This document shows, in pieces, positions 1 to 12,900 of a stretch of DNA of 64,000 nucleotides; position 1 is the first letter of the stretch; each line of letters opens with the position of its first letter. This DNA is from Epiperipatus broadwayi (lineage: Eukaryota; Onychophora; Udeonychophora; Euonychophora; Peripatidae): NCBI GenBank assembly GCA_028023455.1, contig JAQFVV010000504.1:312001-376000 (forward strand). The letters run 5' to 3'. The notes beneath the pieces were generated by a model. It did not search any database. It was not told where the DNA came from and saw only the letters and a program-made list of their open reading frames with translations. The translations under genes were made by a program, and so were the position numbers.

Positions 1-1004
1 GTACCGAATACTATCACTGAGAGTGCCATTAATCCACTGTCAACCTAAAAAATTTGATTTACGGTATCAGAAGTGATAATGACATTCATATAAATGCTGC
101 CAGCTAGACCCAGGGTGGGAAAGAGATCTTAAATATTGTTCAGACAAACGACAGCCAAAAACAAATATAATTATTAATAAATAATTCTTAGATTTATTAA
201 ATAAAATTTTGACCATAATTCCACCCTCTTATTTGTCTGAGAGTGCACGTGAGTATTGTGGTATATCAAACTCTTCGGCAAATAATTTTGTTTTCTCACC
301 TAAGTTTATAGGGAACTATAATGATCTTTCTGCTATCAATTTATCTACACACATTATGTTCTCTTTGATTTTTACTTTCCTTTAGAGATTTTTAATAAAG
401 GTTATCTTGAATGGAAGTTGACGAACAGTGCGAAGCGATTGTTCCTTAATGCTGGAAAGACATCAGGACCAAAACAAGGATTTCCTATGCTCCTTCACAC
501 TCATAAGGGCTCACATTTATTATAAGCCCTTAAGGCTACCTCCATACAAATAAAGAGAAAAGATTATGATTTATTTAAATATAATAAAACAAAATCTCAT
601 ATCCTATACAACATACAAGAAAAACAACTTAATCGATAAATTGCCAGCCAACAGATCCACAGTCTGCAAGAAATTAATTCCAACAGGGGATATGTGATAT
701 AAAAATGAAAACTACTATTATCTGCCAAAGCTTTTAACAACAAATAATAATGAAAAAAAAATGAGTATAAAAATATCACCTTACAATATACTCTCCGACA
801 AAGCGATAAAAATAATATCTTGAACTAATTTTCTCCAATTTATAGACTCTATTAGAAAATACATCTAATAAAAGAAATATTTATAAATCTATTAATAATA
901 CCTAAATGTCCACGAATAAGCCTATCATATGTTCTTTTTTTCTTTTTCTTTAAGTATCAAGTTGAGACTTAAGCCTTGGTTAAAATATAAGAATGTTCAG
1001 TTAC
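1..1004. other. A+T-rich flank, nothing recognised
   Basis: No exon, RNA gene or repeat copy recognised. Frequent stops in all frames. Confidence 0.5.
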
Positions 1005-1145
1005 CTTCGCAGCTTTAATGAACCCTTCTGGTTTATTCCCACGGTGAGTGCAAAGTTGAGTTCCAGTAAGTGTAGACTGCTGTTGTTTTGGATTTCCAGT
1101 AAGCTGGGTGAGGAGTACGAAGCCAATTTCAGTATCAGTTTTGAA
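1005..1145 (-). CDS. exon-like block of unknown ownership
   Basis: 141 bp of relatively G+C-rich sequence lie between an acceptor (TTTCATAG) and a donor (AAG|GTAACT) on the minus strand. Two frames are open throughout. One starts FKTDTEIGFVLLTQLTG; the other starts SKLILKLASYSSPS. I recognise neither. The third frame, needed for direct joining to the LAS1L exon at 3872-3972, has an immediate stop. It could be a later LAS1L exon reached through a missing small exon, an exon of another gene, or conserved repeat sequence. Confidence 0.35.
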
Positions 1146-2413
1146 CTATGAAATTAGGATATGTTAATGATGACACAATTATAGAACTCCAGGGTTCATC
1201 TTAGAATGGTTTCAGCACAGCATACTTATGATTTTTTTCTTCAAGGCTAGTAGTTTTTGCATTGTAAATTGATGGTCGCTATCTCCAGTAATATCTCTTT
1301 TCATTAGGATGAAAGTATCTATAATAACAACTGGGTGATCTTTTTTTTTTCCAATGGTTTCTTTAACAGTTATCTATTAGCAATCTGCAATTCCCAATTA
1401 GCAAAAATCAATCAGCAATCAAAAAAAAAAAAAAAAAACCAGAGCTTTTATGTTCTATTTTTATCCCCTGCAAGATCTTAATTAAAAATCTAACCACGGC
1501 CAGTACCTTACTTCTCCTTTTCTTTTTAAATACCAATTAAATTTCAATTAATTAAAATATCAATCTCAGCTTTAAAGTAAAATTTTAATTGGTTTTAATT
1601 ACAATAGTTTAAAACCAAAACAAAAGAAAATTATCTTAACTTAAATCTTTTGAAAGTAAAATTACATAATTTCAAAATCTAATCGGGTGTGTGCTCTATA
1701 TATCTATTTATAATGGAACGCACTCTTACAAAACAAAAAAATATATAACAAACTACACAGCTTTATATAACATTTTCTTTATTTTAAAATGTTTGACATT
1801 CGAAGTGGAGAAAGTCTTCAGTTCAATATATTTACCTTTTTTGTTTCTCATACATAATTTACTTTTATATTATTAATTTGACATTTTTTATAATTAATTT
1901 CATATATTCCATTTTATACACATTAGAAACAGGGCATGAGTTTGGAAAGGATTATATAAAGATGATACAATTTACAAATAATAAAAGGGATAGAAAAAAA
2001 AGCTCTTTATATTAATAATATTAAGCCAGTAAATTAAGATTTGGGCCTGCAAAAAATTTTGATCTAAAAAATAATATAGATTTAATTATACAAAAAATAG
2101 AAAGAGGGAGCTATTAAATATAACTAAAATTTAAAAGCTTGAAAAGATAGCAATTAAGATTTGAAAATATAAGAAGATAGGTGTAAAAAATATTTAAAAA
2201 AAATATAGATTAAAGAATATTATACATATTGAATGTTAATATAATTAATAATAATAATGTAAAATATAAATATGCAATGTTAGTGTTAAATATTAAAAAA
2301 ATTAATACAAAAAAAATGATATAAAAATAAAATATATACATGATTGTAGGAAGTATTGATTGATAAATATAGAATATAAAAAGGTTAAAAAATATAATAT
2401 ATAAAAAGGTAAT
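1146..2413. other. A+T-rich intergenic or intronic stretch
   Basis: A poly-A run at about 1421-1438 and simple A+T tracts around 2100-2400. Nothing else recognised. Confidence 0.5.
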
Positions 2414-3439
2414 ACACCTGGGTCTTGTTTTATGCGGTAGATAGGTTCCCAGAAAACCCGCATTAAAAAAAATCGCACAAAAATAGACTTAACTTACCTT
2501 GAAAAATAGGGGTAGGGTCTGTAATTTTCATAAAAGCAAAGCAACAAGGAAAAATTCTTTAAAATTCGCATTAAAAAAATAAGGAAATAAAGTATGACTA
2601 ATAAAAAATATCAAATATTTGAAAAAAATTGGTGCAAGACAAACTTTTTTTTTATTAACTACAGTATTTAATTTGCCATTTTTTCATATGTATTTTAATC
2701 ATTATCGCTATTTTCGAATGTGCGGTTCATTTGTAAACTGATAAGAAATCAGATTCGTCGATGTGATGTAGCTTCTTTTTGAATGAAGTCAAGAATCTCT
2801 CAGCAATTATGCCCAGAGAAACTTGTTAGCCACTTTATTTTCCATTCCCCACTCTAATTTTTATCATATTCTGCTCCATCCCATTTACACAACTAGTGCT
2901 GTGTTAATGGTTTTCTATTGACAACTAATTTTTACTACTGAAATAAATTTTAAATGTTCACATTTTGTTTCTATATTAAAAAAATGAGGATCACAATCAA
3001 AACAAAAAGATTATACATAATCATTAAAAATATTATTTTCAGTTTATAAAATCAATAAAATCTTAGTTATTTATTTTAAAAAATCTACATTATTTATTTC
3101 CATTATACCTAACAAAATACATTTAAAAAGTTTAAAATTATTGAATATTTATTGCGATATTTTTATATGTAAGTATAAATCTATTATTATTATTTACTCA
3201 ATAGTATAGGTAGGTTATTTATTCTAAATATAGCTTCAGGCCATATTCACGTTAGCTGCTAATATAATGTTATATTTTTGAACAAAAAAAAGTATTTCAA
3301 GTCAAAATAAGTTATTAATAATTTAAATTTCTTGATATCTAATAAATATAGTGAAATATGAAAAATATTAAGAAGAAACATGAATCGCATAACTTCAAAA
3401 TCGCATTAAAATAATCTGCATAAAACGAGACCCAGGTGT
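2414..3439. mobile_element. non-autonomous DNA transposon with 24-bp inverted ends
   Basis: The left end starts ACACCTGGGTCTTGTTTTAT. The right end is its inverted copy, ending ATAAAACGAGACCCAGGTGT, with one mismatch over the shown 20 bases. Both ends are flanked by AAT (2411-2413 and 3440-3442), a possible 3-bp target duplication. There is no transposase-like ORF. The interior carries a minus-strand LINE 3' fragment (2758-2885). The superfamily is not assigned. Confidence 0.6.
2758..2885 (-). mobile_element. LINE-A 3'-end fragment
   Basis: On the minus strand this matches the end of the LINE at 51905-52345: the shared order is a GGGATGG-AG block, an AGAGTGGGGAAT block, CTAACAxGTTT, GGGCATAATTGCTGAGA and TTCTTGACTTC. 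It is a non-coding remnant nested in the element at 2414-3439. Confidence 0.6.
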
Positions 3440-3594
3440 AATTATATAGAGGTATATAAAGATATATATGGCATATAAAAAATAATTATAAGATAGAATA
3501 TATATATAAAATTATTTTGTTTATGCATATTTGTATTCATGTATTTGTACTAACTGAAATATAGGCTTATTATTGTATTGTATTTGTTATAGCT

Positions 3595-3627
3595 CTGAAG
3601 AAGATTGCTAGGGCAATCGAAAATGTC
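3595..3627 (+). ncRNA. degenerate hammerhead-like motif
   Basis: The core CTGAAGA is followed by one extra A and a perfect six-pair stem (GATTGC / GCAATC, loop TAGG). GAAA then follows directly, and ATGTC supplies a possible GUC cleavage triplet. This is hammerhead core order, but flanking stem I pairing is poor and the additional A is non-standard. It is probably a decayed copy of a retroelement hammerhead. Confidence 0.4.
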
Positions 3628-3871
3628 AATAGTAGATTATAAAAAGCATTGTAAAAGTAATAAAGAACTAAAATGATATTAATATTATATGAATTTGGCA
3701 ATGCAATAAGAAAGATAAAGCTAAAATACCACACATATAAAACTGTACAAAGCCTTCAAGCCAGTCTTCTTTATAAATATATACATGTAAGAATAAGTAA
3801 ATGCTTAATTTTGGTATTTTAAAATGCTTTATTAACATTGGTAAAAAAAAAATGAAACTCATATAACTTAC

Positions 3872-3972
3872 TATGAAGCTCATCATCAGATGAATCTTGA
3901 AAAAACGTCATCATCACTTGAAATTTATTTTGCTGGTCTTCACTGATGGGCATTGAAAGATAATTTATAATT
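3872..3972 (-). CDS. LAS1L: LAS1L exon (last one assigned)
   Basis: The exon is 101 bp: one base, 33 codons and one base. The acceptor is TTCTTTTAG and the donor A|GTAAGT. It encodes IINYLSMPISEDQQNKF, then QVMMTFFQDSSDDELH. It completes Arg with the preceding exon and continues the C-terminal helical domain, with a P-x-S/D-E-x-Q-x-K pattern. The single carried A requires a further downstream exon. The exon-like block at 1005-1145 cannot be joined directly because that phase reads into a stop. Confidence 0.78.
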
Positions 3973-6900
3973 CTAAAAGAACAATATTATTATTTACATT
4001 AAAAAGAAAATATTTAAATGTGATAAATGGTATAATTTGCATCATAAAATATAGATATAGTTTTGTCAAGTAAAACTTATTCAAAAATGAAATAAAATGT
4101 TGAGTGTTATGAAGTCAATGTAAATTCCTGGTGATTATATAAATATTGTTCTACAATAACCAATCAATTTTCTGTTTTTTTAGGCACACAGCAACACTGT
4201 AAGCACTTTCAGAAGAAATAATTAAAATGAAAATATATAATTCAATCTTCAGGTGTACTGCATAATACTGTATTCACTTTTACCAGTTCTTGGATGCCTT
4301 GAAAGATAATCAAACAACAAAAAAGTTTATGTTGAGCAATGTTAGTTAAAGTTCATACGAAAAAGTAATGCTTCCTTAAAGCAATATTTTAACATTAGGA
4401 GGACAAAAAATAGTTCTTATTCGTGAGAAAGTAACAGGTCCATGTTTATATCATTCAATTAAGACATTATACATTGATTTTTCTAAAATAGATCAAAGAT
4501 TTATAGATATTATTAAGAATATATGCAAAAATTACAAGAAGCGATATAAAAAAAAAAGGGTTTGATCCAACTGTTACTATTGATATTATAAAAATTAAAT
4601 ATTTAAATGGTATGGCCATATGTATAGTAAGAAGAGATTTTGCAATTCAATATGGAGAGATAAAGAGCAATCTTTAAAAATACGTTCTTTATGGTAAAAT
4701 AAGGAAAGTTTCTGTATCATTATGGAAGTGAAAAAATATTATGCAATGATTTTTGTGAATAATGTTACCTTCTACCATTATAATATTGTGTGCTAGTTCC
4801 AAGAGCTACTATAGACACTTTATATTAGCCTTTAATAGCCCTGTTCTTTTACATATTAACATACTATAGTTTTTGTTTTGTTGGTGTATGACTCTAAATG
4901 TATTATAATTTTGAGAATTGTTTGCTAATATTGCCATAAAACAGTTTAACAAATACCAATTACTTAGGCAAAATTTACATTGACTTTGTAGTTGTAATTT
5001 GAATGGTCTTTATTTATAATCTAAATCTATTCATTTTATTTTACAATAATTTATTTATTTATGAACATTGTTCAAGAAAGAACGACTTACAGTACCTTGG
5101 TAAAAACTGAATAGCAGTCTGACAGTTAGAAGACATTACTATATCATAAAGCGACTTTCCATTAAAATCTGGAGTAGTGACCAAAATCTGTCCATTTGAA
5201 CCTAAATAAAAATGTATAAATTTGATATGAAAATATTTTTGTCTTTTCATACATATATTTTCTTCTGACTGACTATCTAAATACTGAAGAGTGAAATCAT
5301 ATATCTAAGTATTATCATCAAAATATAATTAGACCAATATAAAATAACATCATCTGTGTGAAAAGAATCAGTCTATCCCCCTCCCCCACCTCACATTCCA
5401 AAAGTTGAGAATCAGTAACAGTCCATCACTTTTCAGCCTTGACATAATAAAGTTCATTTTTGACCAAATGACATTTCCAGCTAATGTCTTAAAAACTTGG
5501 GCTTTTCATTTTATTACAGTGCTCAGAGGTTTCTGAGCTTTCTGAAAATTCAGTCTTTCCCCCCAAATGCTGAAAAATTCATTGGATTCAACCTATTTTC
5601 AAAAAGGATTAGTCAATACCAAATAACTAGAAAAAAATCAATTGACATTTTCTTCCATATCCTCTATTAAATGATAGAAAATAAGATCTTCAAACAGTAG
5701 CAATTTTTCTCCATATAGTAGTTGCCATCCAATTCAAGCCAGATGCTTGTATTGGGTGGAACTACTATATGAAGAGAATTGCTACTGCTTTAACTGATTG
5801 TGTATGCATAAGAAATGGTGGTCATGTGATTTAAGATTATCTTCAAAACAAATTATCCTATATATTTTAACGTATATTTATCATTTATATAAACTTATCA
5901 AATAAAAAATTTGGAAAGATCCAAATTGTAGTTTTAGATTTAGAAGTTTTTGATTATATCATCACAAATCATCATCTTTTCAGTAAGTTTCTTCAACATT
6001 TATAAAATGAATATCCAGTTTTATTTTTTATTGTTCTTTTCTATAAATAATGGTGTATTCAAAATTTTTTTCATTTTCTTCTTTGTATAAATTTATGCCC
6101 AATTCAATTCATAATTTTTCATATCGAAATTTCATATTAAGTTTTTTCCTGCTACTTTCCTCTATTATGTTCAGTTTTTTAAATTTGATCTCCAAAAATT
6201 GCAACAATGCTAATTTAATTTTTCAAAAATGCAATCTTTAATCTTGTTCTCTCTAAAAACATACCTCTACTCTAATTTCAGACTCTAAAATTCAGCCGAA
6301 TCAAAGATTATATACTTTTTCCCCTTTTTGTGACAGCACTTAAATATGTAGTAGCAGGATTAATGCCAGATTATTTTGCATTGTAAACAAGGCAAAATTT
6401 CCGATTTCAATTTTTAAAAACAGATGTTTTGCAGAAAGAATAAAAAAATACAAACGTATTATTATCATTCAAAATAAATAAACAACTAATTCATACAAAC
6501 TGTAGCCTTTAACTCGGGGAAAGGTTTTTCTTAAGGTCTGACCTAACAGCTCGTATGCCAAGGTTTATTAATAATAATAATTTCATTCTCTAGGAATAGT
6601 ATTCATCACAGATACACCTGCAATAATCAAAATCATTTATCTCAGGCTGTTCAATAGCTTTAGGGGCAACCATGTGTAGAGAAGCTTCTTATTAAAAATA
6701 AACAATGCAGACTAATTTGCCAATTAATCCTAAAAACGCACATTTCATCTTTTCTTTTGCTTCTATTCACATTTTTTTTTTTAAATAAAGAATTATAACA
6801 GACATGACCCCTCCCCCCCCTATTGTATGATTGATTGCTTGAGAGGTCATGTGATTTAAATCAAACTGACCATTTAACAATTCCATTCAGTTAAATTGAA

Positions 6901-9900
6901 CTGAATTTTTTTAAAATTTATGTTACTTGATCGAGAATAGATCTGGAACATCTAACTTTCTTTTTTTATAATAAATTATTCATTTCATTTAAAAATATCA
7001 ATGTTTAATTTTTCAAAGATCCAATCCATAATTATTTAAGTCTGTAAAAGAATATTGGTTTTAGTTTATAGATATACATGTAAAGTGAAAAAATAAATAA
7101 ATGACCCAATGAATGATTTCATAAAACCAAGAAAGTGGTTGTAAGTTGAAATGAGTCACAGACAAATATGGCTTTCAATATTGTCAGAGTATCAGGCCAA
7201 GTCATATAATTGTGTTTTGTAGTTATAATAACAAAGTCACAGATGTAGAGAACATTAAGAACTAAGAATGGAGAATTACGAACCATCCCCTCAAGATATG
7301 AAGAATGTTAGGAAAGTATGCTGTTTACTTAAATTTCAGCAACTGTGGTTATGACCAATAAACATCACATGCTTCACTGACGAAGGCCACAAGCCAGAAA
7401 CTAGTCTGGGGATATTGGCCTTCTGGCATTCCATTGATTACTCTAGCTTGCTGTGTGTGGCAATACGTATAATGAGTTTTGCCTGTTTTAACTTTGGTTA
7501 TGTTTATTTTTTTCAACTGTGACTTTCAAAAAAAATTATTTATATCTTTTTTTATTCTGGCTCCATAGAATTAATATGGAATGAGGGAGTAATATTAATT
7601 AAGTAATATTAATTAAATAAAAGATCATTACAACAATATACAAACATTTTTAGAGTTGCAAGGATTATCAACAAAATTTAATCGTGAAAAGCAATTACCA
7701 ATATTTATAAAAGTTCACAAAAATGGCAGTTAAAAGAAATTGTAATTTTGATTGTACATTTTAACGTTTATCGTAAAGTGTTAGATTCTACCGATTGTTC
7801 TTGCTTATCTAGATAGCTGTAAAGTGATAAAACGGAATCCTGTATTTTTACACATGTTAAATGTAAACTGGAAACTAATATGATGCTTTGATTAGAATAC
7901 ATCATTCTTTTGTTAAAGAATTAACTGAGACTAGAGTTAGCTTATTTATACAAATACATATAATAAAGTCACTAAAAAGTCAGATCCGCATAACTGTACT
8001 ATTATATCATTGTCCAATAATAGTAATGTTACTGACATAAAGCATAGTTCAAGTCTGATCTAAAGGAATTGGAAAGTTTAAGTTCTTAAAAAAGAAATAT
8101 ATTCATTACTTGTATTATCATTTCATGCCTAACCTCTGGCCATTAAGAACACTTAAGGTACTTTGAATTAAGTTATTAACATAGATACTGTAGAAAATAA
8201 AGATGCAATCCAATGATCGTCAGTAAAGAAAATGAATAGGAAATTTAGCTATGCTATTTTCGATCTTTATTAATTAGCCATACTAACTACAGATGACTTT
8301 AGAGAAAAGTGATTATGTTTATTACTATGGTTAATGCAGATGACGAATGTAAGATGGCAAGGTAAGATATGTACCTCTTCTTTTAAATGTAATTTTAATC
8401 ATTTATTTTATAGAATAAAGAAATAAGTAATGATATTAAAGATTCGTTGGTTACTACTATAATATCAATAGTATCTTATGTATGTTTTTTCTGAAGGTTT
8501 GTGATGATGGTATTTTAGTTGTATTTATATATTCGACTATTTCCATCACCTAATATTAAGTATTGAACGTCTTTAGAAAAAAATAACTTTATTTAAATTT
8601 TCCAATTATCAACAGTTAGTATTAGCACACAGGTTAATATATGCACAACGTTTCAAGAAGTATTATTCTCCCCTCTTCATCAGGTGTTGCTGGCCTGACC
8701 AATGACAGTACTAGCATGGATAGCGAACCTGGACCCTTAGATTCTTGAATATTGAATTTTAAGGTAATGATGGTTAGAGCATTACCTTGAAATTCAATAT
8801 TAAGAATCTAAGGGTCCAGGTTTGATATCCATGCTGAGACTGTCACTGGTCAAGCCAGTAACACCTGAAGAAGAGAGAAGAATAATATCACTTGAAGCGT
8901 TGAGCATATACTAACCTGTGTGCTATTACTAGCAGTTGAATGTAATTGGAAATTTTAAATGAAGTTAAATTTTTCTAAAGACATTCAATAATTAATATTA
9001 GATGATGGAAATAGCCCAATATATCTTATGTTCGTGTGTATTTATATACATTAATCTATGTAATTGTTATACACTCATTCACAACAATAGTTGCACAATG
9101 TTTATGTAAATCAATCATTAATCAAATTAATTTAAAATGCATATTCATTAATATCATTTCAAATATCAGGTATTCAATTAAGTAGTGAAATAAATAAAAG
9201 AAAGAATTATAATTCTTAATTTTTGTCATATTTTACCAAGAAGTAATTCTTCTATCCATCCCGTTAACTGATGATTCCTTAAACACTCCTCATCCGTCAT
9301 ATTTTTTAATAGTTCTTCTACTAAAATATGTAATCCATTCATTTTTTCTAGAAACAGAATAACAGGTTTCCAGAAATCCATCACTAAAGGATGCAAGAGA
9401 TGATTTGTCTTAGCTCTCTCTGCAAAAAAAAAAAAAATACAAATTTTTATTTTTTAATATTTATAATGCAAAATAAATATATATATATAAGAATTCCCAA
9501 TATAAATTTTTAATGATATAACCATTTGATCTACTCATTTAGATTTGGAATAAAGATATCCAACTTAGTAATGTCAAAATAGCTCTTCATAATTTTAAAA
9601 ATGAAAAGACTGCAGATCCTGAGGAAATATCTGAGAAGTTTTAAAATATGGTGATGATATATTAGCTTCAGAAATAGTGTAATTTTTAAAGAATATATGG
9701 ACTCATAAAGTTGTGCTGCCTGACATTAAGGATCCTTTTATTATTCCAATTTTTAAAAATAAAGGGAATAGATAAGAATGTATAAATATAATGGAATATC
9801 TTTATTATCCATTATAGCAAAAATACTTTTAAGAATTTTGTTGAATAAATTGTTTAGAGTCTTAGATAAATGCTTAACTGAATGTGGTTTTAAAGAATCA

Positions 9901-12900
9901 AGAATCACTATAAACATGATTTTGTTGTCAGCAAAATGCAAGAAAAGTGTTAGGAACATCTATGCGATTTATATATTGCTTTTATTGATTTGGTCAAGTC
10001 ATTTGACTCAGTTAACAGGACAGGCTTACGATCTTATTTGTAACTAGTATTCACATTATACAGCTTGTATATGGTAAATGAGAAGAAGTTTTATTATTAT
10101 AAGTCAAAAATCTAAGGTGCTTGAAATAAAAACTTATGTCAACACAAGGATAAATACTTGCTCCAACACTGTTTTCAATTTTTATGACTGATTTTTGAGA
10201 TTGTTTATAGATGCCTTAATCAAACAGGGATCAATTATACAGGTTTGTTAGCAGAATTTTTCATTACAGTTGATTGAATGAAAAATCAAGAACTTCATTT
10301 TCTTAGATTCTGGATTTACAGTGCGCTGCTGATGACTGTGCTATTTTTGCTATTCAAAAGATGATTTATAATACACCTTTACCTTGCTTAGCGATTGACT
10401 ACAAAGCGATATTTCACAATAGTGATCACCATCAATTTGTACCCACTACTTCAATTTACAATCGATTTTTCACTATAACGATCAGAAAAAATTAAAAAAA
10501 TTTTTGGCAGCCATCTTGAATTTTGTGTCACTGATGACGTTAGAGATATAGGTATTTTAAATTCATTTTACCCAAAAGCAAAAGTATATTATTGTAATAT
10601 ATATACAGATAATGACTTTGCTGTAATTGTATACACATACAATATTTTATTCATAAAAAATAATGTTAGTGCTGCATTCAGTATTTTGAATATAGAACGT
10701 ATAAACTTAAAATATCTATAATTAACTGAATCTATTATACTGTATATATAAGTGTTGAATGTCTTTAGAAAAATTAAACTTTATTTAAATACAATGTACA
10801 GTACTTGGATTATTTAAATAAAGTTTAATTTTTCTAAAGACATTCAACACATATTAGATGATGAAATAGTCCAATATATAAATACGGTACAGGACAACTA
10901 AAATACTATCATCACAAACTTTCAGGAAAACACTAAATATGAATATTAAACTGCGTGCTGTGTTTATTAATTACGATATATTATTTTTAGAACACCTGGA
11001 TAATTAAGTAAAAATAGTTATTGATTTTATAACTTCGTTAATAAATATGTTGTTTACACTCAAGTTGTTTCAAATCAAAAGAAAAACATTTTAAAATGCA
11101 AATGTCGAATTAGAAAAGTTTAAAAAGATAAACAGATTGTATTTAAAATAAATGTTAATGAATTTTCTTCTACACGAACGGGGGGGGGGGGGGATTATTA
11201 CATTACTAAAAATATAGTAAAAAAAATAAAAGAAAAATAAACTTTGCTGCATGTTTTAGAAAATTAGAAGTTAGATTTTTTACTTTTAAAATAAGTTGAT
11301 TTTTTTTTTTCTAAAGTTGACTGCTTTAGGATAAGCATTAAGCATTTTGTTACTGTGGAGTACAGCAATAAGTCTTTATGTTCAATTAAATAATTAATAA
11401 TTAAACATTGTTTTTTAATTTGAATAATTTCACATAAGTAATAAACATAAATGTATAGTAACGATATATACTGTAATACAAATTAAAAAAAAAGCACTTC
11501 AGTATGGATTTTTTTTTTTCATTACGATGAAAACTTCTGCGGAAGAATATAAAAACTTTTAAATTAAAATTTAGTTTCACTTTCTCTTTCTTGTTGCTGT
11601 TCTGTACTTTTTAAAGTGAAAATATGCATTCTCTTTCCTAGTGATATAAAACTTTTCTTTTTAGCTACTGTATTTAGTCATCATTGTCATGAAAAAATCA
11701 AAAAAATCTGAGCTTGGAAACCAATGTGAATATTTTACGTCGACTGGAACCGACAATTTTTTTCCCATAGACCCCCATTATAATTACGTATTTTGTATAC
11801 AATATTCTTGCTTAACGATGAGTTTTGGAGGACCAATTGCCATCGCTAAGCGGGGTAAAGGTGTATATGTAATGTTTTCAATTCAACGCATGAAGACTTT
11901 ATTTTAATAATTAATTTTCTAAAAACTCAAGTACTTTATTAGCCAATGACATGAAAAAAATTATCAGTGTAACTTTTAGCTTGGATAGTTATTAATTTGA
12001 GAATGAAAACGAATTAAAATACCTTGGTAGTTTTATTAACAGAAAGGTGAACTTAGATTTGAGGTGCAACATAGACTATAAGGTTTTGCTGAAGAGACAG
12101 AGTATTTCATCCCAGAGAAATAACAATGTAACTAAGTTAATTGTATATAGGGCTGTAATGCAATATATTCTTAAACTTGTTGGATGTGATATTATAGTTC
12201 ATTATAAAATTTTACGTTTGTTGGATTAGACATATAAAATGAGTAAACACTGAAAGATTTACTAAAAGGTTTTATGATAAGCATAATTTTCATGGGACAG
12301 ATAGACGAAGTTTATAAGAATTTTTCATTGGGAAAATAAGGCAGAGAACAGAATACATTGGAGAAAAACAATTAGATATGTTGTTAAAATATTTCAGAAA
12401 GACAAGTTTTCCACTGAAGAGATTTAAAAACAGCATTGCAAATCTCACTTCTAGAGAAATTTTTTTTGAGTTGTAATGACCATACTAATTTATGAATAGG
12501 ACTGTATGTTATGGTGTATTAGTTAAAAGATATACTGTTCAGGCTTATAATTTAGAATTTGAACTTGGATTAGTTAAAAGAGAAATTTTCACATTGCAAA
12601 AAAACCTTAAAATTTTTTTTCAATAACCTGCAGATAGAAAACTGCTAAATGTTCAATAATGATGATAATTCTGGATATTAAGGATAGAAAAATAGTAGAA
12701 AATCCTTACCACCAGTACTTGTTATGTCACTGTAGGAAAGGCCTCTGCTCTGTGGTTGGCCTATTTAAACATTGATTTAATTGCATATTCACATATATAA
12801 AATAAAACAAAATAATTTTGCAACAAATTTCTATAAAAACCATGATAATAAAAATATCCGGCAAACATATCTTAAGCACAGTGAAAGAGAAGAAGTCTGG

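Larger units (their letters stand above)
5202..9236. other. LAS1L: LAS1L intron with three foldback elements
   Basis: Holds foldback copies at 5691-5838, 7353-7492 and 8482-9021 (listed separately). Outside those I see only A+T-rich sequence. Confidence 0.6.
9420..12709. other. LAS1L: LAS1L intron with a broken LINE
   Basis: Contains LINE-B in two parts (9530-10400, 11985-12480), a family-B hairpin (10740-10930) and a run of 14 G at about 11180-11193. The rest of 10930-11985 shows nothing recognised. Confidence 0.6.

Noticed and set aside
11180-11193. Poly-G run as a regulatory G-quadruplex
   Set aside because: A single homopolymer without flanking G-tracts and no gene context. Poly-C runs also occur at 31626 and 53268, so it is likely simple sequence.
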